DNA of 64,000 nt. Origin: Prevotellaceae bacterium UBA4361 (GTDB lineage Bacteria > Bacteroidota > Bacteroidia > Bacteroidales > Bacteroidaceae). This document shows positions 42,657-51,887 of this stretch, piece by piece. Made by a program: the position numbers and the translations under genes. How positions within the stretch are numbered: position 1 is the first letter of the stretch; every line of letters begins with the position of its first letter. The stretch lies in the NCBI GenBank assembly GCA_002393575.1, contig DGSN01000059.1:25371-89370 (forward strand), given 5' to 3'. Below the pieces are notes generated by a model. It saw only the letters and a list, made by a program, of their open reading frames with translations. It was not told the origin of the DNA and did not search any database.

Positions 42657-45600
42657 ATGAATATGAGAAAGAATCTACTGCTTGCAGGGTTGTTGTGCTT
42701 TTCTGGTGCGGCCATGGCCCAGCAGCTTGCTTTCCCCGAGGCTCAGGGCTGGGGACGCTTTGCCACGGGCGGCCGTGGCGGTTCGGTGTATCATGTGACG
42801 AACCTGAACGACTCGGGCTCGGGCTCGCTGCGGGATGCTGTCAGCCAGCCCAACCGCATTGTCGTGTTCGACGTGTCGGGGGTGATACAGATTTCGGGAA
42901 GAATGAGTTTTGCCAAAAACCTTTATGTGGCTGGGCAAACGGCTCCTGGCGAGGGTGTGGTCGTGTATGGCGACGGCGTGTCGTTCACGGGTTCTGACAA
43001 TATCATCGTGCGCTACATGAAGTTCCGCATGGGCAAGGGCGGCACGAGCGGCAAGGACGCTGCGGGCATCGCCAACGGGAAGAACATGATTTTCGACCAT
43101 TGCTCTTTTGCCTGGGGCCTCGACGAGACGTTTTCCATCAACTGGGACTCGAAGGGCACGGCTCCGCAGCTGATTACCTTGCAGAACTGCATCATCGGGC
43201 AGGGCCTTCTCTCTCACTCGGCTGGCGGTCTGATGCAGGCTGACAGCATAACGCTCTACAGGAACTTGTATGTTGACAACTCGACGAGAAACAACAAGGT
43301 GAAGGGCACGAACCAGTACGTGAACAACATTGTGTATAACTGGAAGGACGGGTGCTACCTGATGGGGGGCGACTCGCAGGGCACAAGCCGTGTTCACATC
43401 AACGGGAATCTCTTTATCAATGGCCCTTCAGGGGGCGGCAATGCCATCACGAGCGGCAATGCTGACTTCCACGTGTATGCCACGGACAACTGGCAGGACA
43501 GGAACAAGGACGGTGTGCTGAATCCTTACGAGATTCCTCGCGGTGAATATGGCGGTGGTCCTACGTTCCACGACTCGCCGTTCGGCTACCCTGCCCTAGC
43601 GATGTGGAAGGCTACGGAGTTGGTGGAGAAGCTGTTGCCTGAGGTGGGTGCGTCGCTGCCTTACCGCGACCCTGCCGACTACATGATGGTTCACCAGGTG
43701 CGCTCGTTCGGAAAAGAAGGTGCTATTATTTCATCGGAAAGCCAGCTGTCGGTCGGTGTGCCTACGTCGTGGGAAATGGCGACGTTCGCAAAGCCTGCTG
43801 ACTCGGATGGCGACGGTATGCCCGACGAGTGGGAGGCTGCCAACGGGACGGATGCCGGGAAGGACGATGCGATGAAAGTGGCGACGAATGGCTATACGAA
43901 CATAGAGAACTATATCAATGGTATCACGCGCGAGAGCGTCCCTGTCTTTCTCCGCAAGCCTGAGCAGCTGGCGGCTGCTTCTTCTACTGACACGAGCATC
44001 ACGATTGAGTGGATGGACTTCACGGAGGGCGAGGAGGCTTTTGTGGTGGAGCAGGACGGCAGGGAGATTGCGCGCATGGCTGCTGGCAAGGAGAGCTGCG
44101 TGGTGACGGGCCTTGAGGCTGGTACGAGCTACCAGTTTGCGGTGAAGGCCGTGAAGGGCGAGATGGCGTCCGCTTATAGCAGGTTGACAGCCAAGACTCA
44201 GCCGAAGTATGTGGAAATGGTGGACGTGGATCATTACGAAGCCGACTACCGCTGGAGTGGCAACACGATGGGCTATTGGAACACAACTCAGGACTGCTGG
44301 GAGGAGGGTCTGTATGCCGACGGCGGCAAGGTGCTGATTGAGACGGACAAGACGACCAACGTGCTGCTAAACGAGACGGTAAGCCCTGCGAGCGTAGTGG
44401 TGAACAATGCCGAGGGCACGGTGAGCATCAAGGTTCTGGGCACAGCTAAGGGTACGATTGCGGGCGACGGGTCGCTGAACAAGACGGGTGCAGGAACGCT
44501 GTCTGTCACCACTCCGCTGGATTACAAGGGTGCGAGTGTGCTTCACGAGGGAACGTGGAGCTTCAACTCGATTGGAAATGGCGGTGTGGCGAGTGCCATC
44601 GGTGCAAGCGAGGACTATGCGCAGAACTGGATTTGGAACGGCGGCACTTGGGAATATACGGGTGGTTCAGCCTCGACCAATCGCCATGCGCAGCTCTATC
44701 GCGACACGGCGTTCGACATCAGCAACAAGGGCACGACCGTGACGATGAACGGAAGTATCGACGGAACTGGCAGTGTGAGCTTCGGCGGCGAGGGTGCCGT
44801 GACGGTGGGTTCGCCTTCGTTCTTCAACTATGATGGTGCAACGGTGCTGAGCGGTGCGACGATGAACCTGAATTACCTCAGCAAGATTGAGAACAAACTG
44901 GTGTATCTGGGTGAGGGCAAAAACGTGTCAGACAAGCTGGTGCTTGCTGGTGGCACTTTTGCCACGAAGGATGGCAACGACAATTATTGCACGTATATGT
45001 TCCCTATCGAGGTGGAGGAAGGCACGAGCAGCGTTTTCCAGCCTTATAGGAACTGCTATATCAAGAGTGCGTTCTCGGGTTCGGGAACGGTGGAATTCCG
45101 CACGAACTGGCTGCGAGAATACTGGCAGAACGACTTCTCGAAATTCTATGGACGACTGATTGCCAACGGCACGACTTCGAGTGCCGACTGCCAGCTGCTG
45201 TTGCAGAACAAGGGCATTCCGAATGGTGTGGTGGAGCTGAAGGGAAGCATCCGCGTGGTGTATTGGGAGACGAATGGCGACTTGAAGTTAGGCGGTCTGA
45301 GCGGTTCGAGCGGCACGTGCCTGAGTGGTTCGAGCAAGCAGACGGCGGGACACACGATGACTTGGCGCGTGGGCGGTGCGAACACCGACGAGACTTTCTA
45401 CGGTGTGATTGACGACCGCGCAAGTTCAAGCAATACGAAATACAACGGGAAAACGTCCATCGTGAAGGAAGGTAGCGGTGTGTGGCGACTGGCCGGCACC
45501 AACACGTATAGTGGTACAACCACGGTGAGCGGTGGTAAACTGGTGGTAAACGGCAGGAACAACGGTACAGGAAACGTGAGTGTGAATGCTCAAGCCACAT

Positions 45601-46115
45601 TAGCGGGAAGAGGTACGATTGCCAGTGCGGTGACGGTAGCCAAGGATGGAACGATCATGGGTGGTGACACCATCGTGAATGGCAACAAGCTGAGCATCAC
45701 GAGCAGTCTGACGCTGCAGAAGGGTGCTATCCTAGAGGTGATGGGTAGGAACGACGGTAGTACGAACAGCATTGCGGTGACAGGAAAAATGACTGTGAAC
45801 GATGCTGTGCTTCAGCTCGACATCGATGCAACGGAAGGTGTGGACGACAGTGCCGAATTCAAGATTTTCTCTGCCGGTTCGGTCAGTGGCACTGGTTTCG
45901 CTGAAATCATTCCTGCCACTCCTGGCGTAGGTCAGGAATGGGATACCAGTAGGTTGATGACCGACGGTGTGCTTGCCGTGAAGCTTTCGAGCGATGCCAT
46001 CCATGAAATCAGAACCGATGGGAAGGAAGCTACGAAATGGAAGTTGAACGGTATGCCAACGAAGGAGGAAAAGGGTATCTTCATCCAAAATGGGAAGAAG
46101 ATTCTTGTGAAATAA
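42657..46115 (+). CDS. Secreted PL1-like pectate lyase with FN3 and autotransporter-type repeats
   Basis: Likely cleaves homogalacturonan outside the cell. The signal peptide ends AAMAQQ. Residues about 20-380 form a right-handed beta-helix of pectate-lyase type (FPEAQGWGRFATGGRGG, NIIVRYMKFRMG, DHCSFAWGLDE). Then come a calcium-binding Asp repeat (DSDGDGMPDEWEA), a fibronectin-III domain (about 430-510), and a long beta-rich part with two autotransporter-associated motifs (GSLNKTGAGTLSV; KEGSGVWRLAGTNTYSGTTT). It ends in a short GIFIQNGKKILVK tail. The ATG at 42657 is chosen over the TTG at 42636. G+C is well above the housekeeping genes. Confidence 0.85.
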   Translation: MNMRKNLLLAGLLCFSGAAMAQQLAFPEAQGWGRFATGGRGGSVYHVTNLNDSGSGSLRDAVSQPNRIVVFDVSGVIQISGRMSFAKNLYVAGQTAPGEGVVVYGDGVSFTGSDNIIVRYMKFRMGKGGTSGKDAAGIANGKNMIFDHCSFAWGLDETFSINWDSKGTAPQLITLQNCIIGQGLLSHSAGGLMQADSITLYRNLYVDNSTRNNKVKGTNQYVNNIVYNWKDGCYLMGGDSQGTSRVHINGNLFINGPSGGGNAITSGNADFHVYATDNWQDRNKDGVLNPYEIPRGEYGGGPTFHDSPFGYPALAMWKATELVEKLLPEVGASLPYRDPADYMMVHQVRSFGKEGAIISSESQLSVGVPTSWEMATFAKPADSDGDGMPDEWEAANGTDAGKDDAMKVATNGYTNIENYINGITRESVPVFLRKPEQLAAASSTDTSITIEWMDFTEGEEAFVVEQDGREIARMAAGKESCVVTGLEAGTSYQFAVKAVKGEMASAYSRLTAKTQPKYVEMVDVDHYEADYRWSGNTMGYWNTTQDCWEEGLYADGGKVLIETDKTTNVLLNETVSPASVVVNNAEGTVSIKVLGTAKGTIAGDGSLNKTGAGTLSVTTPLDYKGASVLHEGTWSFNSIGNGGVASAIGASEDYAQNWIWNGGTWEYTGGSASTNRHAQLYRDTAFDISNKGTTVTMNGSIDGTGSVSFGGEGAVTVGSPSFFNYDGATVLSGATMNLNYLSKIENKLVYLGEGKNVSDKLVLAGGTFATKDGNDNYCTYMFPIEVEEGTSSVFQPYRNCYIKSAFSGSGTVEFRTNWLREYWQNDFSKFYGRLIANGTTSSADCQLLLQNKGIPNGVVELKGSIRVVYWETNGDLKLGGLSGSSGTCLSGSSKQTAGHTMTWRVGGANTDETFYGVIDDRASSSNTKYNGKTSIVKEGSGVWRLAGTNTYSGTTTVSGGKLVVNGRNNGTGNVSVNAQATLAGRGTIASAVTVAKDGTIMGGDTIVNGNKLSITSSLTLQKGAILEVMGRNDGSTNSIAVTGKMTVNDAVLQLDIDATEGVDDSAEFKIFSAGSVSGTGFAEIIPATPGVGQEWDTSRLMTDGVLAVKLSSDAIHEIRTDGKEATKWKLNGMPTKEEKGIFIQNGKKILVK

Positions 46116-46121
46116 AGGAAG

Positions 46122-46163
46122 TCCCCAGCGACGAAGCCTCTTCCTAACAAGGAGGGCTGGGGA
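46122..46163 (+). repeat. CTCCCC/GGGGAG-type stem between PL1 and FAS1 genes
   Basis: TCCCCAGC (46122-46129) and GCTGGGGA (46156-46163) are perfect complements, with an inner CCTC/GAGG. No T tract follows, so it is more likely an mRNA-shaping element than a terminator. Confidence 0.6.
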
Positions 46164-46204
46164 GGGTCTTGATATTGATTATTACAACTGACTAACTATA
46201 TTTT

Positions 46205-48535
46205 ATGATTCAAAAAATTCAACTAATGAGCAGAAGGAACATGAGGAAATTGTCTCTCCTCATGGTTCCTTCATCATTCTTCATCTTCGTGTCATGCTCC
46301 GACATTGCTGATGACGACCATTACAAGTCGCCTGACTGGTTGAAAGGAAATGCCTACGAGGTGTTGCAGAAAGACGGTAACTACAGCACGTTCTTGCGTG
46401 GTGTGGATTTGTCGGGCTACAAACGTGTAGTGGATGGCAACAGCATTGTGACAGTGGCTGCACCAAATGATGAAGCATTTGCAAGTTTCTTGCAGAAAAA
46501 GGGCTATGCAAGTATCGACGATTTGCATGACAAGGACCCTCAGTATTTAACCAAGCTCATCAACTACCATGTGATGTATTATGCCTTCGACTGGAACAAG
46601 ATGGTGAATTTCCGTCCGTCGGAAGGCGATGGTGCCACTGATGAGCAAAAGGGTGTGAATGCGGGCTACTACTACAAGCACCGCACTTACTCGCAAGACC
46701 CGATTGAGGAGGCACGTGTGAGGTTCACAGCCAACGCCACGAGCGACACGCTCCTCCACCTGTATCATTACGAGCGCTACTTGCCTGTTTTCAGCAACAA
46801 GCTCTTTGAGACCAAGGGTATTGACGCAGAATACAACTACAAGTATTTCTTTCCTAACAGCACTTGGAACTCGGGTGGTTCGCTGGGCTATTTCAACATT
46901 GCCAACGGACGTGTGACAGATGAAAAGGCTGTTGTGACGGACAATGGATATCTGTATCATGTGGATCAGGTGATTGAACCGCTCAACACCATCTATGACG
47001 AACTGAAGAAGGATGCCGACTATTCGCAGTTCTTGGGCATCTACGACAAATACAGCACTTACGAGCTGGCTGATGACGAGACCAACAACAATCTGGGTTA
47101 TCTTGCCTACATCCATCTTCATGGTTCGCTCCCTGCCATCGCCTGCGAATGGCCATCAACGAGCTATCTTCAAGTAAATCAGTTGGAGAAAGACGGTTAT
47201 AACCTCTTCGTGCCATCGAACCAGGCGATTCAGGACTTCTTCAAGACTTATTGGACGAAAGAGGGGGGCTACAAGTCGCTGGAGGACTTGGACGGAAAGA
47301 TTCTGGAATACTTCATCATGCAGAGCTTCTCACAAGATAACTTCATCGCTTTCCCAGAGGAAATCAAGAACGGGAAGGTGCTGACGGTGTATGGTACGGA
47401 AGTGAATGTGAATCCCGACGAAGTGACCGACCGCAGGATGTGTGCCAACGGTGTGCTCTACGGCATGGACCACATGGATGCTCCAGCCATCTTCTCGTCG
47501 GTGGTGGGACCTGCATTCAAGGACACTACCTACATGGACTATCTCTATGCACTCGACGGTTCGGAGTTGGTGCTTTCGTTGGCAAGCAACAAGAGCAAGT
47601 TTGTGACGCTCATGCCAAGCAATGCGCAATTTGCCGCCACCGACCCAGCCATGCGTCTCTACACGACGACGAGCGGAAAAGAATTGCAGCAATATAGCAG
47701 CGACGCTGGCGATTTCGTAGCGTTGGGTTCCAGTGCCATGCGCGACATCGTGAACATCCACACAGCCACCAATGTGGTTTCCCTGCCAAGTCATGGAACC
47801 GCCGTTATCGAAACCAATACTGCATACAACTACTGGTTCATCGACAATGGCAAGATTACGACAAATGCGCTCTTCAACGAGCAGCTTGAGCCAACGTATT
47901 CGGGCAGTCCGTTCTTTGCCTTCCATCCTATTCAGAACAATGGCAATGGTTGGGATAACGGTGCCTCCTACTCCTACGATGCTCCATCCATCTTCGAAGC
48001 GGCAACGGGCGATGGGCTGGCACGGAGACTGGCTGTGTGTAACGACAAGAACTTCTGCTACTACATGTTTGCACAACTCATGCAAAAGGCAGGACTTGTC
48101 GATGGAAACGCACTCAGCAACAGTATTCTGCCTACCGAGGACACTCGATTCATCTGCTTTATTCCTACCAACCAGGCAATCATCGACAATCTGCAAAGCA
48201 TTCCTGGATGCAGCAAACTCACTGTGGCGAACGGAGTGCTGGAGGGAAGCGTGACGGGTACGAACAAGAACCTTCTGGCTGCTTATCTGCGTTCATACTT
48301 CGTGACATCGACCATGAACTCGTTCACAAGCTATCCATACGTGGGCAGCTCATGTAAGGGAGAATTCTACACGACAGGCAACGAGAAGATGCAAATCGAG
48401 GACAATGGCTCGTCCCTGAGCGTATGCTATGCTTCGGATGGGTCAACCTCTGTGCCTGTGAACAATACGTATCACTATCTTCCATTTGCCTTTAGCGATG
48501 GATGCTTCCATCTAATTGATGGGATATTGAAATAG
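46205..48535 (+). CDS. FAS1 (fasciclin) domain lipoprotein 1
   Basis: A 776-residue outer-membrane lipoprotein by its lipobox (FIFVSCSDIADDD). It carries about four FAS1-like modules, recognisable by segments such as NSIVTVAAPNDEAFASFLQK, YNLFVPSNQAIQDFF and FICFIPTNQAIIDNL. FAS1 domains bind proteins or glycans; here the position before SusC/SusD suggests a surface glycan-binding role. Three possible ATGs lie within 36 bases; 46205 is kept. It precedes the SusC gene by 14 bases. Confidence 0.82.
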   Translation: MIQKIQLMSRRNMRKLSLLMVPSSFFIFVSCSDIADDDHYKSPDWLKGNAYEVLQKDGNYSTFLRGVDLSGYKRVVDGNSIVTVAAPNDEAFASFLQKKGYASIDDLHDKDPQYLTKLINYHVMYYAFDWNKMVNFRPSEGDGATDEQKGVNAGYYYKHRTYSQDPIEEARVRFTANATSDTLLHLYHYERYLPVFSNKLFETKGIDAEYNYKYFFPNSTWNSGGSLGYFNIANGRVTDEKAVVTDNGYLYHVDQVIEPLNTIYDELKKDADYSQFLGIYDKYSTYELADDETNNNLGYLAYIHLHGSLPAIACEWPSTSYLQVNQLEKDGYNLFVPSNQAIQDFFKTYWTKEGGYKSLEDLDGKILEYFIMQSFSQDNFIAFPEEIKNGKVLTVYGTEVNVNPDEVTDRRMCANGVLYGMDHMDAPAIFSSVVGPAFKDTTYMDYLYALDGSELVLSLASNKSKFVTLMPSNAQFAATDPAMRLYTTTSGKELQQYSSDAGDFVALGSSAMRDIVNIHTATNVVSLPSHGTAVIETNTAYNYWFIDNGKITTNALFNEQLEPTYSGSPFFAFHPIQNNGNGWDNGASYSYDAPSIFEAATGDGLARRLAVCNDKNFCYYMFAQLMQKAGLVDGNALSNSILPTEDTRFICFIPTNQAIIDNLQSIPGCSKLTVANGVLEGSVTGTNKNLLAAYLRSYFVTSTMNSFTSYPYVGSSCKGEFYTTGNEKMQIEDNGSSLSVCYASDGSTSVPVNNTYHYLPFAFSDGCFHLIDGILK

Positions 48536-48549
48536 TTCATCAAACGTAA

Positions 48550-51500
48550 ATGCGAAAATATAACAGAACATATATGATACATTCTATAAATATATTTGCG
48601 AGAATTAATGCTCCATCCCACCAAGGGAGAGGAAGAGGAGCTTCGCTCTCGAAAAGAATAGCGTTATTACTACTGACGCTTTTGCTGTCGTCGGCAGCTT
48701 GGTCGCAGCAGAACGTGTTGACGGGTAAGGTAACGGAATATTTTGCAGGAGAACAAGAACCTGTTGTGGGAGCGAACGTAGTATTCGTCAATTCCCAGAA
48801 CCGCTATCTGAATGGTGCTGTGACGGACTTGGAAGGTAATTTCCGTCTGCAGGTGCCAGCCGAAAACAAGAATCTCAGCATCCGCATCTCCTACATAGGT
48901 ATGAAGACTCAAACCCTGAAATATACAGGGCAGAAGCATCTGAACGTGACACTGAAGGAAGACGATGCTCAACGACTGCAAGAAGTGGTTGTTTCGGGTA
49001 GGAAGGTGGACCAGATGGGTGTGAGCCGCATTGAGCAAACCAGTGCAGTGCAAACGCTTCAAATGGCTGAAATCGTGGAGCAGACTCCTGTTGCTTCTGT
49101 CGAAGAAGCACTGCAAGGACAGATTGCAGGTTTGGACATCACGATGGGTGGTGACCCAGGAGCCAGGAGTTCCATCCGCATCCGTGGTACAAACACACTC
49201 TATGGCGATGCAGAACCGCTCATCGTAGTGGATGGTGTGCCATACGACACAGAAATATCAGACGATTTCAATTTCCAGACTGCTGATGAAGAGGATTTCG
49301 GTGCATTGCTCAACATTGCTCCATCGAACATCGAAAGCATTGAGGTACTGAAAGATGCCAGTGCAACAGCCATCTATGGTAGCCGTGGCGCGAATGGTGT
49401 GCTTCTCATCAATACGAAGAGAGGTGCGATGGGCAAGACACAATTTTCTTTCCAAACCAAGTTCACAGCGAAGTTCGAGCCCGAAAGCATTCCTTTGCTG
49501 AATGGTTCGCAGTACAAGGCTTTGATGCAGGATGAGCTTTGGAATGCCGCTAATGCCAAAGGTGTGACGAATGCGGCAACAGAAATGAACAACCTGTTCA
49601 ATACTTCGGAAATCAACTACGACCCTAACTATCAGTATTTCGACGAATACAATGTCAATACCGATTGGCTCGACAAGGTGAAGCAGAATGCGCTTGTCAC
49701 TGATAACAACTTCTCCATGAGCGGTGGTGGTGAGAAGGCTCGCTACCGTTTGGCACTTGGTTATTACAATGAGCAGGGTACAACAAAAGGAACGGGCATG
49801 AAACGTCTGTCAACCCAGATGAAGATTACCTACAATTTCTCCGACCGTTTACGAGTACACACAGACTTTAGCTTCACAAACACCAACAAGGATGCGAACG
49901 TACTGTCAAGTGCTCGTTCTATGGCCATGAAGAAAATGCCAAACTTGAGTCCATACTGGATTGATGATGTAACAGGACAACCCACCGACCGCTATTTTAC
50001 GCAGCAAACTGATTTCCAAGGAGCATATTCGAGCAACTACAACCCTGTAGCCCTGGTTGACTTAGGCTACAACAAGACCACTCAGCGAGAGGAGAAGATG
50101 ACTGTCACACTGGAATATGACTTTCCATTCCATCTCCGTTTCAATGGTTGGGTGAGCATGAATATGCGTACCACCAAAAACAAGCAATTCCTACCTCAAG
50201 AGGCAACGGGAGTGCTTTGGACAAGTGCGAATGCCAACCGTTCAACAGATGCCACAACAGATGCTTTTTCTCTCCAAAGCGAGTTGAAACTGATATACAA
50301 CAACACATTTGCAGAAAAGCATAATCTGATTGGTACAGCTCTCGTGCGCACTTATCAAAGTCAGTCGTTCAGTGAAACAAGTATCACATACGGCAATGCA
50401 TCTACCAATTTGTCCGACCCAGTTGTCGGCAGTGTGGTGGCAAGTGCTGGCTCTGGTAATTCTGAAAGACGCTCCGTTGCAGGGCTCCTTCAGTTGGTTT
50501 ACACCTACGACAATCGCTACGTAGCAAAAGCAACCATCAACCATGAAGGAAACTCGGCAATGGGCTCGAAAAACCGTTTCGGCACCTACCCTGCTTTTGG
50601 TTTGGCATGGAACTTCGACCGCGAGCACTTCTGGAGCAAGAGCGTGAAAAACTGGCTCACGGAAGGTAAGATTCGTGTAGGCTTGGGTTGGGTAGGTAAA
50701 GCGCCAACGGGTTCTGCCTATTACTTCGGTGCTTATCAGAGCCTCGGCCAATACGTTGACATGAGTGCCATCTATCCAGTGCGAATGCAGCTCGACAAGC
50801 TGAAATGGGAAACGACACGTGAGTTCGACGTAGGTATAGACATACGCCTTTGGGACAAACTCGGCATCACTTTCGACTACTACGACAAGAAAACCACCGA
50901 CCTCTTGCTGAAGAGTACGGCTCTGCCTGTCACCACGGGTTATAGCACAATTGCATGGCTAAACTCTGGCGAACTGAGTAACAAAGGTGCTGAGCTTCGT
51001 TTCGACTACAAGGTGCTGCAAACCAAAGGATGGACCTTGACATTGAATGCAAACATTAGCCGTAATATCAATAAGGTAGAAAAACTCCCTGCCACTTATT
51101 CGTATGAAAACTACACGTTCGGCAATGGCAACTATGCGTTGCGTATTGTGGAAGGAGCTCCTATCGGCGCTTTCTTCGGCTATCGATACAAGGGTGTGTA
51201 TCAGAACACAGAATCCACTTATGCTCGGGATGATAAAGGCGGTGTGATGCACGATTACAATGGAAACCCAATTGTCATGCGCAACGGAACTACCCTCGTA
51301 TATCCAGGCGATGCACAGTACGACGACATCAACCACGACGGTGTGATTAATGAAAACGATATTGTGTATTTGGGCAATGCCAACCCTAAGTTGACAGGCG
51401 GTGGCGGATTCCAGCTGAAGTATCGTGATTTCACCCTCACAACGTTCTTCTTCGGACGATTTGGCCAGAAAGTCATCAACTCCGCTCGTATGAACCTCGA

Positions 51501-51882
51501 AAACATGTATGGAACTTCCAATCAATCTACCGCCGTACTCCATCGCTGGCGTACAGAAGGCGACCAGACTGATATTCCTCGGGCACTCTATGGCATGGGC
51601 TACAACTATTTGGGTTCAGACCGCTACGTGGAAAGTGCTTCGTTCATTCGTCTGAAGACCCTCTCTTTGGGATGGAACATACCAAAGAACTGGCTTAAGA
51701 AACTGAATTGGGGTATCACACGTGCTAATATCCTCATCACAGCATACGACCTTTTCACTTGGACCAACTACAAAGGACAGGATCCTGAAGTGAAACTCCC
51801 TACAGCGACAACGCTTTACATGGACAGCGCAACAACTCCTGTGTCTAAGCGTCTGACTGCTGCATTGACTGTCAACTTTTAA
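48550..51882 (+). CDS. susC: SusC-type TonB-dependent transporter 1
   Basis: Outer-membrane importer of oligosaccharides, 1110 residues. A carboxypeptidase-like domain (about 58-130, LTGKVTEYFAGEQEPVVGANV) precedes the plug (SVEEALQGQIAGLDI, RIRGTNTLYGDAEPLIVVDGVPYD) and the beta-barrel, which ends in Phe. The signal peptide has an unusually long start (about 40 residues before LLLLTLLLSSAAWSQ). Its n-region, NAPSHQGRGRGASLSK, is encoded by sequence resembling the CTCCC intergenic repeat, so the true start could be 48574 (MIHSIN). It pairs with the SusD directly downstream. Confidence 0.95.
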   Translation: MRKYNRTYMIHSINIFARINAPSHQGRGRGASLSKRIALLLLTLLLSSAAWSQQNVLTGKVTEYFAGEQEPVVGANVVFVNSQNRYLNGAVTDLEGNFRLQVPAENKNLSIRISYIGMKTQTLKYTGQKHLNVTLKEDDAQRLQEVVVSGRKVDQMGVSRIEQTSAVQTLQMAEIVEQTPVASVEEALQGQIAGLDITMGGDPGARSSIRIRGTNTLYGDAEPLIVVDGVPYDTEISDDFNFQTADEEDFGALLNIAPSNIESIEVLKDASATAIYGSRGANGVLLINTKRGAMGKTQFSFQTKFTAKFEPESIPLLNGSQYKALMQDELWNAANAKGVTNAATEMNNLFNTSEINYDPNYQYFDEYNVNTDWLDKVKQNALVTDNNFSMSGGGEKARYRLALGYYNEQGTTKGTGMKRLSTQMKITYNFSDRLRVHTDFSFTNTNKDANVLSSARSMAMKKMPNLSPYWIDDVTGQPTDRYFTQQTDFQGAYSSNYNPVALVDLGYNKTTQREEKMTVTLEYDFPFHLRFNGWVSMNMRTTKNKQFLPQEATGVLWTSANANRSTDATTDAFSLQSELKLIYNNTFAEKHNLIGTALVRTYQSQSFSETSITYGNASTNLSDPVVGSVVASAGSGNSERRSVAGLLQLVYTYDNRYVAKATINHEGNSAMGSKNRFGTYPAFGLAWNFDREHFWSKSVKNWLTEGKIRVGLGWVGKAPTGSAYYFGAYQSLGQYVDMSAIYPVRMQLDKLKWETTREFDVGIDIRLWDKLGITFDYYDKKTTDLLLKSTALPVTTGYSTIAWLNSGELSNKGAELRFDYKVLQTKGWTLTLNANISRNINKVEKLPATYSYENYTFGNGNYALRIVEGAPIGAFFGYRYKGVYQNTESTYARDDKGGVMHDYNGNPIVMRNGTTLVYPGDAQYDDINHDGVINENDIVYLGNANPKLTGGGGFQLKYRDFTLTTFFFGRFGQKVINSARMNLENMYGTSNQSTAVLHRWRTEGDQTDIPRALYGMGYNYLGSDRYVESASFIRLKTLSLGWNIPKNWLKKLNWGITRANILITAYDLFTWTNYKGQDPEVKLPTATTLYMDSATTPVSKRLTAALTVNF

Positions 51883-51887
51883 GCATC

